From NCBI GenBank assembly GCA_910577845.1, contig CAJTNA010000001.1, positions 124,001 through 188,000 of the forward strand: a stretch of 64,000 nucleotides of DNA, written 5' to 3'. The notes beneath the pieces are model-generated. The model was not told where the DNA came from. It did no database searches and was given only the letters and a program-made list of their open reading frames with translations. How positions within the stretch are numbered: position 1 is the stretch's first letter; each line of letters starts with the position of its first letter. The position numbers and the translations under genes are program-made. Of the stretch, positions 53,119 through 61,931 are shown one piece after another. Source of the stretch: an uncultured Christensenella sp. Lineage in GTDB: Bacteria; Bacillota; Clostridia; Christensenellales; UBA3700.

Positions 53119-53146
53119 TTTTAGTCCCGATTTTCGCAAGCTTTTA
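53119..53146 (+). repeat. Dispersed TTTAGTnCCGATTTTyG motif, copy g
   Basis: Plus strand reads TTTTAGTCCCGATTTTCG, then CAAGC and a T-run. Lies in the 64-base gap between paaK copy 2 and iorA, opposite to the direction of transcription. Confidence 0.6.
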
Positions 53147-53164
53147 TAAATTTTATATTTAAAA

Positions 53165-54466
53165 CTAAAGTTTTCTAAGGTCGGTAACCCTTTTTGCTTT
53201 ACCCTCAAATCTCTTTAAAGATTGTGGTTCAACAAGTCGAACAACTGCATCTATTTGCAATACAACTTTTAATTTTTGTTTTACTTTTTTAACTAAATCT
53301 TCAAGCTTTGAATAGTTGTCAAGCAAGTCAATATCTTTAACCTCAACATTGATAGTAAGCTTATCCATATGCCCAATTCTTTCAACTATAATCTCATAGT
53401 TACCACCAATCTCTGGCATACTCATTAACACACCTTCAATCTGTGAAGGGAATACATTTACACCACGTATAATAAGCATATCGTCAGACCTACCTTGAAT
53501 TTTATCCATTCTTGTAGTAGTTCTGCCACACTCGCACTTTTCTGTGATAAGTCTTGTTATATCCTTAGTGCGGTATCTTAACATTGGTAAGCCTTCTTTA
53601 GTAAGTGTGGTAATAACTAACTCACCCCACTCACCATTGTTAATCGGCTCAAGTGTTTCTTTGTCAATAATTTCTGGATAAAAGTGGTCCTCATTAATAT
53701 GCATACCACATTTGTACTCACACTCACCTGCAACACCCGGACCTATAATTTCACTCAAACCATAGTTATCTGTTGGGAACAAACCTAATTTGTCTTGTAA
53801 TTCCTTGTGCATTTCTGGACTTGAAGCTTCACTACCAAATAAACCAATACGTAGTTTTAAATCTTCTTTCTTTATTCCCATTTTTTCTACAACTTCACTT
53901 ATGTACAAGCCGTAAGAAGGTGTAGCAACCAAAGCAGTTGCACCTAAATCTTTCATAAGCATAACTTGCCTTTCTGTATTCCCAGAAGATGCTGGGATAA
54001 CTGTTGCACCAATTTTTTCCCAACCTTGGTGCAAGCCCAATGCACCAGTAAATAAACCATAACCAAAAGATATTTGTACAATATCAGATTTTCTACCACC
54101 AGCTGCCACAATTAACCTTGCCATACAATCTGACCACATATCCAAATCATTTTTAGTATAAGCCACAACAGTTGGTTTACCAGATGTCCCGCTTGAGGCG
54201 TGTACCCTAACAATGTCATCCATAGATACAGCAAGCAAACCATATGGATAATTATCTCTCAAATCTGTTTTGGTTGTATAAGGAATTTTTTTAATATCCT
54301 CTAAAGTTTTAATATCCTCAGGCTTTAATCCAATTTCGTCAAACTTTTTAGTGTAGAAAGGCACTCTCTCATACGCATACTTTACAATATTTTTAAGTCT
54401 TTCCAGTTGCAAAGCACGCATTTCTGCCCTATCCATTTGCTCAATTTTTTTATCAAAAAACATCAC
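53165..54466 (-). CDS. paaK: Phenylacetate-CoA ligase family protein (copy 2)
   Basis: Same family and motifs as copy 1: H-A-S-S-G-T-S-G-K, Y-G-L-S-E, G-R-S-D-D-M-L-I-I-R-G-V-N-V-F-P. 433 aa. The two copies are diverged through most of the sequence, so duplication is old or they have different substrates. Precedes iorA; starts 14 bases after the hydratase stop. Confidence 0.92.
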   Translation of the reverse strand: MMFFDKKIEQMDRAEMRALQLERLKNIVKYAYERVPFYTKKFDEIGLKPEDIKTLEDIKKIPYTTKTDLRDNYPYGLLAVSMDDIVRVHASSGTSGKPTVVAYTKNDLDMWSDCMARLIVAAGGRKSDIVQISFGYGLFTGALGLHQGWEKIGATVIPASSGNTERQVMLMKDLGATALVATPSYGLYISEVVEKMGIKKEDLKLRIGLFGSEASSPEMHKELQDKLGLFPTDNYGLSEIIGPGVAGECEYKCGMHINEDHFYPEIIDKETLEPINNGEWGELVITTLTKEGLPMLRYRTKDITRLITEKCECGRTTTRMDKIQGRSDDMLIIRGVNVFPSQIEGVLMSMPEIGGNYEIIVERIGHMDKLTINVEVKDIDLLDNYSKLEDLVKKVKQKLKVVLQIDAVVRLVEPQSLKRFEGKAKRVTDLRKL

Positions 54467-54479
54467 TAATTTTCCCTCT

Positions 54480-56741
54480 TTATTTTCTATCTTTATAATA
54501 ATTCATCAAACAACCAGATACAATAATATCCTTTTCAGTGTCAGTTAAGCTATCAACTTTCAATATAGTTTCACGCACCTTGTCACCATTAATTACAATA
54601 GCCTTAAACTCTTTTGCACCAATTTCAATACCTTTCTTAACATCTTTTATGTAAATAATATCATTTATCTCAAAATTATCATTATCACTTATAAATGGTA
54701 TCATACCCCAGTTTATCAAGTTTGAACGATATCTCTTAGTTGCATATTCTCTTGCGATATTACCAGCACCACCTAATACTCTTTGACAGCTTGCAGCTTG
54801 CTCTCTCGCACTGCCATCACCTGGTTTTGTAGCATAGATAATACTTGCTATTGATACACTGCCGTCAACTTTGATTTTAGCTGTTTTTAAAGCCTTTTCA
54901 TACTCTAATGGCAACTTGTTTTCTTTTCGTCTTGCAAGTTCGTCAGCGTAGACCTCTTTTGCTCTAGGAACATATTCTGGAACTTTTCTTGATAAAGCAA
55001 ACTCTGCAAGCTTTAGCGGATTTGACCTATAGCTAGAAGTTTCACCAGACGGGATTAGCTCGTCTGTAGTAGTAACTGGGTCATTTATAACTGCTGTCAT
55101 CTTTAACAAAATGTTATCTGTTAAATGTATAACTTCTGGCCAATCTTTAATATTTGGACCATATATCAAATCTTGATTATTAGGCTTAGCAACACCATTA
55201 TAACATCTATTTTGATAAATACTTGCATCATAACAGAATTTAGGGATAGTATTGTCATAATCTAAGTCTAACGCACTAGTCAAAATACCACCATTCATAG
55301 CAGTTGTAGCAATACTTCTTGCATCCATCAATGCAACTGAGGAAATTTGTCCGTTTGCTGGCTTACTACCCTCTCTGCTCTCAAAGTTTCTTGTAGTATG
55401 TCTAATACTCAAAGCATTATTTGCAGGCACATCGCCAGCACCAAAGCAAGGTCCACAAAAAGCAGTTTTGATATTTACTCCCGCTTTAACAAGCTTGCTA
55501 ATTGCACCTTTATTCATTAAATCATAGTAAATTGGTTGGCTTGATGGATATACACTCATTGTAAACTCATTTTTACCTATATATTTACCATCAATAATGT
55601 TACTTGCCTCAACAATGTTATCATATGTACCACCAGCACAACCAGCAATAATACCTTGTTGCACTTGAACTTTCCCGTCCTTTGTAATTTTATCTAACAA
55701 ATTAAATTTAACTTTATTTGCAGAAAGTAACTTATTGCCATCTTCCTCAACTTTAGCAAAAATATCTTTAGGATTAGCAATAACATCAGCTAAATTATAA
55801 ACATTGCTTGGGTGGAATGGTAAAGCAATTTTTGGCTCAACTTTACTTAAATCCACCTCAACTACGCCATCATACATAGCAAGCTCAGCTGGCTCAAGTT
55901 TTGCAAAATCATTAGGTCTGCCGTGTTCATAGTAATATTCTTTTACTATGTCGTCAGTTTTCCAAATTGAACTTAAACAAGTAGTTTCTGTAGTCATAAC
56001 ATCTATGCCATTACGATATTCAATAGGTAAATTATTAATACCACTTCCCACAAATTCCATAATTTTATTTTTAACAAAACCTTGTTTAAACACACTACCA
56101 ATTATGGAAAGTGCAACGTCTTGAGGTCCTACACCTTTACGTGGCTTACCAATCAAATTAATAGCTATTACATCTGGATAAGTAATATCATATGTTCTAC
56201 ACAATAATTGCTTAACAAGTTCAGGTCCGCCCTCGCCAACAGCTATAGTACCTAAGGCACCATATCTAGTATGAGAATCACTACCCAAAATCATTTTACC
56301 ACAACCAGTCATATTCTCACGCATAAATGTATGAATAACTGCTTGGTGAGGTGGCACAAATATACCGCCATATTTTTTTGCTGCTGATAAACCAAATACG
56401 TGGTCATCTTCATTGATTGTTCCACCAACTGCACATAAAGAGTTGTGGCAATTAGTTAGCACATATGGAATTGGGAATTTTTCCAAACCGCTCGCCTTAG
56501 CTGTTTGAATAATACCTACATATGTAATATCGTGAGATGCCATTGCATCAAACTTAATTTGTAGCCCTGCACCTTTGCAAGTTTCCCCACCTATATTGTG
56601 ATTTTTCAAAATATTATAAGAAATAGTACCCTTATAAGCCTCATCAATCATTTTTTCAGTAACACCTTGTGCAACTAAAAAATCACTATCAACAAACTTG
56701 CCTTTATATAAGTACTTTTTGCCACTTGTTAATTTTACCAT
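54480..56741 (-). CDS. ybhJ: YbhJ-like hydratase of aconitase superfamily
   Basis: 753 aa, the same length as E. coli YbhJ. Aconitase-type 4Fe-4S ligands appear in G-I-I-A-G-C-A-G-G-T-Y and A-F-C-G-P-C-F-G; the C-terminal swivel domain has G-D-G-S-A-R-E-Q-A-A. N-terminal conserved D-S-H-T-R-Y-G and H-Q-A-V-I-H. It is not a housekeeping aconitase or 3-isopropylmalate dehydratase; the natural substrate of this group is not established. First gene of the cluster, so it probably acts on an organic acid in the same amino-acid catabolic route. Confidence 0.85.
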   Translation of the reverse strand: MVKLTSGKKYLYKGKFVDSDFLVAQGVTEKMIDEAYKGTISYNILKNHNIGGETCKGAGLQIKFDAMASHDITYVGIIQTAKASGLEKFPIPYVLTNCHNSLCAVGGTINEDDHVFGLSAAKKYGGIFVPPHQAVIHTFMRENMTGCGKMILGSDSHTRYGALGTIAVGEGGPELVKQLLCRTYDITYPDVIAINLIGKPRKGVGPQDVALSIIGSVFKQGFVKNKIMEFVGSGINNLPIEYRNGIDVMTTETTCLSSIWKTDDIVKEYYYEHGRPNDFAKLEPAELAMYDGVVEVDLSKVEPKIALPFHPSNVYNLADVIANPKDIFAKVEEDGNKLLSANKVKFNLLDKITKDGKVQVQQGIIAGCAGGTYDNIVEASNIIDGKYIGKNEFTMSVYPSSQPIYYDLMNKGAISKLVKAGVNIKTAFCGPCFGAGDVPANNALSIRHTTRNFESREGSKPANGQISSVALMDARSIATTAMNGGILTSALDLDYDNTIPKFCYDASIYQNRCYNGVAKPNNQDLIYGPNIKDWPEVIHLTDNILLKMTAVINDPVTTTDELIPSGETSSYRSNPLKLAEFALSRKVPEYVPRAKEVYADELARRKENKLPLEYEKALKTAKIKVDGSVSIASIIYATKPGDGSAREQAASCQRVLGGAGNIAREYATKRYRSNLINWGMIPFISDNDNFEINDIIYIKDVKKGIEIGAKEFKAIVINGDKVRETILKVDSLTDTEKDIIVSGCLMNYYKDRK

Positions 56742-57096
56742 AATTTACTCCTTTATATTAACAACAAATAATTTACTTTTTGATTTTTCAACTCTGCAAA
56801 TGCAGTTTTATAAAAATTTTATTTTAAGATAAAAACTTAAGCTTACATATATTATTATAAAATAACGCATAATATTTTATTATAATTATAATACTTCTTT
56901 TATAATACAATATTTTTTTGATTTTTGCAAGAGTATTTGTAAAAAATACCTAGTTATTGCAAAAAAAAACACTAAAAAAACTTAATTTTAGAAAATTATT
57001 CAGTTTATTATTTATTTAAAATGCTATTATTATTTTATATTTAGCTGTAATTCAAAAATTTTTCAAAAATCTATAGTATTTTTATTTAAAATCTGC
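56742..57096. other. Divergent gap between hydratase and membrane-protein gene
   Basis: Very AT-rich. It must hold the promoter of the ior-paaK cluster, but several TATAAT-like stretches overlap and none can be picked. Confidence 0.4.
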
Positions 57097-57102
57097 TATA
57101 AT
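57097..57102 (+). promoter_or_regulatory. Extended -10 box for a leaderless gene
   Basis: TGC followed by TATAAT, six bases before the ATG at 57109. The predicted start is the A of the ATG. No -35 of quality and no Shine-Dalgarno. Confidence 0.6.
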
Positions 57103-57108
57103 ACTAAT

Positions 57109-57597
57109 ATGGAAAAAAAGTTTAAAGTAAAATTGAATAAAAAAGTTGATATGATGCTATACATTGTTATAGCAATTTGTGCAGTTGGTCTAATATGTGA
57201 CATTGCCTTTATGTCTTTAGCAATAAAAATAAAAGCAAAGTATGTTGCTTACATTGTAAGCGGAGTATTGCTTTTACTATTGCTTTTTTATATTGCTATT
57301 ATGAAATTTGGTAGTTATTATACGATTGACGACAATAATTTTGTCACAACTTTATGTTTAATCAAAAAGAAAGTAGAATTTTCTGACATATTAAATATAA
57401 GACACGACAAAAATACAAACAAAACTATAATGTATTATCACACTTACCCTAAAAATGGTGATAAATTGGTTGCGATGCAATATATCAATGTATCAAGTGG
57501 TGATTTAGATACTATTGTTACCACCTTAAAAGAAAAAAACAATATGATTATTTATGATGTCTTTAATGAGGAAAAAAGCAATGACGAAAATCAATGA
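57109..57597 (+). CDS. Two-helix membrane protein of unknown function
   Basis: 162 aa. Basic N-terminus, two membrane helices (about 16-37 and 45-65), then a cytoplasmic beta-rich domain (about 68-150: Y-Y-T-I-D-D-N-N-F-V-T-T-L-C-L-I-K-K-K-V-E-F-S-D-I) resembling a bacterial PH-like domain. Overlaps rdgB by 17 bases. No ribosome-binding site, and the -10 box sits right before the ATG, so the mRNA looks leaderless. Confidence 0.75.
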   Translation: MEKKFKVKLNKKVDMMLYIVIAICAVGLICDIAFMSLAIKIKAKYVAYIVSGVLLLLLLFYIAIMKFGSYYTIDDNNFVTTLCLIKKKVEFSDILNIRHDKNTNKTIMYYHTYPKNGDKLVAMQYINVSSGDLDTIVTTLKEKNNMIIYDVFNEEKSNDENQ

Positions 57598-58171
57598 TTT
57601 AATAATCGCAAGTAACAATCAAAACAAAATTAGAGAAATCAAAGAAATATTAGGTGATTTTTTCACCAACATATATTCACTATCCGATAAAAATATCAAT
57701 GTTGAAATTGAGGAAACTGGCTTAACTTTTGAGGAAAATGCAATAATTAAAGCAAAATATATTGCAGAACTAACTGGAATTACTGCACTAAGTGACGATA
57801 GCGGACTAGAAGTAAATGCTTTAGATGGCAAACCAGGTGTTTATTCTGCAAGATACGCTGGTGAAAAAGCTAATACTGAAAATAACAATGCAAAATTATT
57901 AAAGGAACTTGAAGGAATTACGGATAGACGTGCTAATTTTACAAGTGTAATAGCAATATGCTACCCTAATGGTAAAATAATCACTGCAAGGGGTACTACA
58001 TATGGCAGAATTTTAGAAAAACTCGAAGGCAACAACGGCTTTGGCTATGACCCTCTTTTCTTTTCTAATGATTTACAAAAAAGCTTTGGCATAGCAACAA
58101 GTGAGGAAAAAAATAAAGTAAGTCATCGTGGTTTAGCACTACAAAAAATGAAAGAATTACTTAGCAAATAA
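57581..58171 (+). CDS. rdgB: XTP/dITP pyrophosphatase RdgB (Ham1)
   Basis: Removes non-canonical purine nucleotides. I-I-A-S-N-N-Q-N-K-I-R-E-I-K at the N-terminus, G-L-T-F-E-E-N-A, L-S-D-D-S-G-L-E-V-N-A-L, and G-F-G-Y-D-P-L-F. Start at 57581 follows GAGG by nine bases and gives about 196 aa; the longest frame adds nine residues not typical of the family. Confidence 0.95.
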   Translation: MTKINDLIIASNNQNKIREIKEILGDFFTNIYSLSDKNINVEIEETGLTFEENAIIKAKYIAELTGITALSDDSGLEVNALDGKPGVYSARYAGEKANTENNNAKLLKELEGITDRRANFTSVIAICYPNGKIITARGTTYGRILEKLEGNNGFGYDPLFFSNDLQKSFGIATSEEKNKVSHRGLALQKMKELLSK

Positions 58172-58622
58172 ATGAGTTATTATAAATATACCTATTAACC
58201 AAATTAACTTAATTAATTTTAAGTTATAATTTTGTAAATATTTTCATTTTAATACTAAAAATAAACATATTAATCTCAATTTTAAAATAAATCACATTAG
58301 TTTTAAAACTAAAATAATGCAAATATTATCATATTTTGATTGAATATCATTTAATACTAAAATATTGTTTTTAAAAAAAATAAACAAATCGCACTTAAAA
58401 AGTGCGATTTTATTTTAGTTCATATTTTTTATGTCTTTTTAATAATTGAACTACTTATTAATGTAGTAAACTTTTATAATAGTACAATTTATTGTTATTC
58501 ACTGATTGATATTAATGTCAAATAATTAATAAATAAAAGATATATTTTTATTGTTAATTTAAATAAGCTTAAATTTGCAATAGAATATTTTTCAGTCAAC
58601 CCAGAGATGTTCCACCTAAGAT
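58172..58622. other. Convergent gap between rdgB and clpX
   Basis: Holds the shared terminator at 58386. A slightly GC-rich run before clpX (58596-58618) has no open frame or hairpin. Confidence 0.4.
58386..58416. terminator. Bidirectional terminator between rdgB and clpX
   Basis: AAATCGCACTT and AAGTGCGATTT pair perfectly (11 bp) with T-rich flanks on both strands, serving two convergent operons. Confidence 0.82.
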
Positions 58623-59855
58623 TTATGCTATATTTTCTGCTTTGATTATTGTTGGAACTGCATTGTTTTCAATACAATCACTATCAATAATAACCTTTTG
58701 TATTGTTTTATCTGATGGTATTGAATACATTAAGTCAAGCAAAGTTTTTTCCACAATAGACTTCAAACCTCTTGCACCAGTTTTTAATGCGATAGCCTTT
58801 TTAGCAATTGCTTTAATTGCATCATTGGTAAATTCTAACTCAACATTATCTAAATCGAACATTTTCTTGTATTGTTTTAAGATAGCATTTTTAGGCTCAA
58901 CCAAAATCTTACTTAAAGCTTCTTCGTCTAAGCCATTCAAACCTACAACAACTGGTACTCTACCAACAAATTCTGGTATCAAACCGAATTTAACCAAATC
59001 GTCTGGACGCAAATCTGCAATCAAATCACTGTAGTTCTCGTCAGTTTTGGTAATATCACTACCAAAACCTAAAGAAGAAGTATCCTTTCTTTTATCAATA
59101 ATCTTATCAAGACCAACAAACGCACCACCACAAATAAACAAGATATTTGTAGTATCAATAGGAATTGTCTCTTGTTGTGGGTGTTTTCTGCCACCTTGAG
59201 GTGGAACATTAGCAACAGTTGATTCAATTATTTTAAGCAAAGCTTGTTGTACGCCCTCGCCAGAAACATCACGAGTTATTGAAACATTTTCACCTTTTCT
59301 TGCGATTTTGTCAATCTCGTCAATGTAAATTATGCCAACCTCTGCTTTTTTAACATCAAACTCTGCAGCTTGAATAAGTTTTAACAAAATATTTTCAACA
59401 TCTTCACCAACATAGCCAGCTTCTGTTAACGCTGTAGCATCTGCAACTGCAAAAGGAACATTCAAAATATTTGCCAATGTTTTAGCAATTAATGTTTTAC
59501 CACAACCAGTAGGTCCTAACACTAATACATTGCTCTTTTCCAAACAAACATCACTTTTTTTATTGTTGGCAATTCTTTTGTAATGATTATAAACCGCAAC
59601 AGACAAAACTTTCTTGGCAGTCTCTTGACCTACAATATACTCGTCAAGTCTGCTTTTTATTTCTTGTGGTGTCAACAAATTAAATATAGCTTTTTCCTCT
59701 TGTGTAGAATTAGCCGTTCTTTTTTGAAAAACATCCTCACAATTTTGCACACAGCTATGACAAATAAACACACCATCGGGTGCAGAAACCATTTCACCGA
59801 CAACACTTTCTGGTTGTCCGCAAAAAGAGCATCTACATTCAAACTCTTTAATCAT
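58623..59855 (-). CDS. clpX: ClpX ATPase subunit
   Basis: Unfoldase that feeds ClpP. Zinc-binding domain C-S-F-C-G ... C-H-S-C, Walker A G-P-T-G-C-G-K-T, Walker B Y-I-D-E-I-D-K-I, and R-K-H-P. 410 aa. Downstream of clpP by 12 bases. Confidence 0.98.
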   Translation of the reverse strand: MIKEFECRCSFCGQPESVVGEMVSAPDGVFICHSCVQNCEDVFQKRTANSTQEEKAIFNLLTPQEIKSRLDEYIVGQETAKKVLSVAVYNHYKRIANNKKSDVCLEKSNVLVLGPTGCGKTLIAKTLANILNVPFAVADATALTEAGYVGEDVENILLKLIQAAEFDVKKAEVGIIYIDEIDKIARKGENVSITRDVSGEGVQQALLKIIESTVANVPPQGGRKHPQQETIPIDTTNILFICGGAFVGLDKIIDKRKDTSSLGFGSDITKTDENYSDLIADLRPDDLVKFGLIPEFVGRVPVVVGLNGLDEEALSKILVEPKNAILKQYKKMFDLDNVELEFTNDAIKAIAKKAIALKTGARGLKSIVEKTLLDLMYSIPSDKTIQKVIIDSDCIENNAVPTIIKAENIA

Positions 59856-59867
59856 AAACCTCCTAAA

Positions 59868-60452
59868 TCAAGCCCTTTTCTCATAAATTTTGTCAATTAA
59901 ACCATATTCCAAGGCTTGCTCTGCACTCATAAAATTATCTCTGTCAGTATCGTGAACTATTGTTTGATAGTCTTTTCCTGTGTTCTTTGCAAGTATTTTG
60001 TTCAATTTTTCCTTTATTTTCAAAATTTGTTCTGCGTGTATAGCAATATCAGTTGCTTGACCTTGTGCCCCTCCAAGTGGTTGGTGAATCATAATTTCTG
60101 AGTTAGGTAATGAAAATCTCTTTCCTTTAGTACCTGAGCTTAGCAAAAACGCACCCATTGATGCAGCAAGACCAATACAAATTGTGCAAACATCACATTT
60201 GATATAATTCATTGTATCATAAATTGCCATACCAGCAGAAACACTGCCACCTGGGCTGTTAATATAAATGTTTATATCTTTTTTTGCATCTTTACCCTCT
60301 AAATAGATTAATTGAGCAACAACAATATCAGCAGTTGCATCATTAATTTCACCTGTAATAAAAATTATTCTATCCTCAAGCAGTCTTGAATAAATATCGT
60401 AAGACCTTTCTCCTCTGTCAGTTTGTTCCATAACCATAGGTACTAAATTCAT
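59868..60452 (-). CDS. clpP: ClpP protease subunit
   Basis: Barrel-shaped serine protease. Catalytic Ser in G-L-A-A-S-M-G-A, His in I-M-I-H-Q-P-L-G-G, and the Asp further on in D-T-D-R-D-N-F. The start at 60452 follows GGAGG by six bases and matches M-N-L-V-P-M-V-M-E-Q-T. 194 aa. Confidence 0.98.
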   Translation of the reverse strand: MNLVPMVMEQTDRGERSYDIYSRLLEDRIIFITGEINDATADIVVAQLIYLEGKDAKKDINIYINSPGGSVSAGMAIYDTMNYIKCDVCTICIGLAASMGAFLLSSGTKGKRFSLPNSEIMIHQPLGGAQGQATDIAIHAEQILKIKEKLNKILAKNTGKDYQTIVHDTDRDNFMSAEQALEYGLIDKIYEKRA

Positions 60453-60507
60453 ACAAAACCTCCTATACCTCAAAACATATGTGAAAAATTAAAATTTAAG
60501 CAAATTA

Positions 60508-61794
60508 TTAAGCAAATTTATTATTAGCCATTAAGAAATCAATCATTTTATTCATTATAATATCATTCTCAATATAACTTGCTTGTTCTGGATGCATTGT
60601 CTTCTTGAACTCGTCAACAGTTTTATTAGCACCCTTAGCAAAATCTGCAATTTTAGCATCGATTTCAGCTTGCTCAGCCTTAATATTCTCTGCCTTAATG
60701 ATTGCACCAAAAATAAGTCTCATTTTAACTTGCTTTTGAGCCTCAGCATTGTATCTCAATCTCAATTCATCTCTTGAAGAGTTTGTATATTTATAGTAAT
60801 CTTCAACTTTCATACCTTGATATGCTATTCTGTACTCAAACTCTTGAATCATATCTTCAATTTGCTCTTCAATCATAGCATCAGGTATTTTGATTTCAGT
60901 ATTTTCTGCAATTTTATCAAGCAAAGCATTTTCCATATCACGCTTAGCTTTTTCTTCTGCAGTCTTTACAAGTTTTGCCTTAACATCAGCTTTATATTCA
61001 TCTAAAGTATCAAATTCACTTACATCTTTAGCGAAATCGTCATTTAATTCTGGCAAAACTTTCTTTTTAATCTCGTGCAACTTAACTGCAAATACGGCAT
61101 CTTTACCAGCTAAATCCTCAGCACCATATCCTTCTGGGAATTTAACATTGATATCTCTTTCCTCACCAATTGCCATACCCTCAACTTGTTCCTCAAATCC
61201 AGGGATAAACATACCAGAGCCTAATTCTAAGTTTTGTTTTTCAGCTGTACCACCCTCAAATTTAACGCCATTAACACTACCAGAGTAATCAATAATAACG
61301 CTATCAAATTTTTGACAAGCTCTATCAGTAACATTTTCCCAAGCACCAGCTTTATCTTGAGCTTTTGTAATTTCAGCATCTACCATTTCATCAGTTACTT
61401 CTACATTTATTTTATCCAATGTCAAGCCTTTATACTCACCCAAAGTAAATTCTGGTGTTACAGTAATAGTAAATGCAACTTTAAGCTCAGTATCAGAGAT
61501 AGCAACAATATCCACATTTGGTCTTGCAACTGGCTTCAAATCAGCCTCTTTTGTTAGCAATTCAGTATATAAATCTTGCAAAATAATGTCTAATGCATCA
61601 TCAAAAAATACGCCAATACCATACATTCTTGTGATAACAGACATTGGAGCTTTACCTTTACGAAAACCTTCAATATTAAACTTATGTTTAGTCTTATTAT
61701 ATGCCTCTTTAATAGCATTTTGCCAAGCACTGCTATCAGCTTCAACTACATATTTAATTTCGCTATTTTCTAAAATCTCTTTGTTGTAATTCAT
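60508..61794 (-). CDS. tig: Trigger factor
   Basis: Ribosome-bound chaperone and prolyl isomerase. Ribosome-binding F-R-K-G-K-A-P, central FKBP domain (about 150-240: F-D-S-V-I-I-D-Y-S-G and L-G-S-G-M-F-I-P-G-F-E), and a C-terminal helical chaperone region. 428 aa. First gene of tig-clpP-clpX. Confidence 0.97.
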   Translation of the reverse strand: MNYNKEILENSEIKYVVEADSSAWQNAIKEAYNKTKHKFNIEGFRKGKAPMSVITRMYGIGVFFDDALDIILQDLYTELLTKEADLKPVARPNVDIVAISDTELKVAFTITVTPEFTLGEYKGLTLDKINVEVTDEMVDAEITKAQDKAGAWENVTDRACQKFDSVIIDYSGSVNGVKFEGGTAEKQNLELGSGMFIPGFEEQVEGMAIGEERDINVKFPEGYGAEDLAGKDAVFAVKLHEIKKKVLPELNDDFAKDVSEFDTLDEYKADVKAKLVKTAEEKAKRDMENALLDKIAENTEIKIPDAMIEEQIEDMIQEFEYRIAYQGMKVEDYYKYTNSSRDELRLRYNAEAQKQVKMRLIFGAIIKAENIKAEQAEIDAKIADFAKGANKTVDEFKKTMHPEQASYIENDIIMNKMIDFLMANNKFA

Positions 61795-61828
61795 TTCAAA
61801 CTTCTCCTAAAATTTTCTACTAGCATAT

Positions 61829-61857
61829 ATATTAACATACTTTATCTTAAATTGCAA
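61829..61857 (-). promoter_or_regulatory. tig-clpP-clpX promoter
   Basis: TTGCAA and TAATAT with a 17-base spacer on the minus strand, preceded by TGT (extended -10). No CIRCE or CtsR-like heptad repeat is visible. Confidence 0.75.
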
Positions 61858-61884
61858 TAATTTATTACGATTTTGCAAAAATTA

Positions 61885-61913
61885 TTGATATTTATTAAAA
61901 AATAAGGTATAAT
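61885..61913 (+). promoter_or_regulatory. rqcH promoter
   Basis: TTGATA and TATAAT with a 17-base spacer, ending 19 bases before the rqcH ATG. Confidence 0.82.
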
Positions 61914-61931
61914 ACCCAAAAGGGGTGTTAT

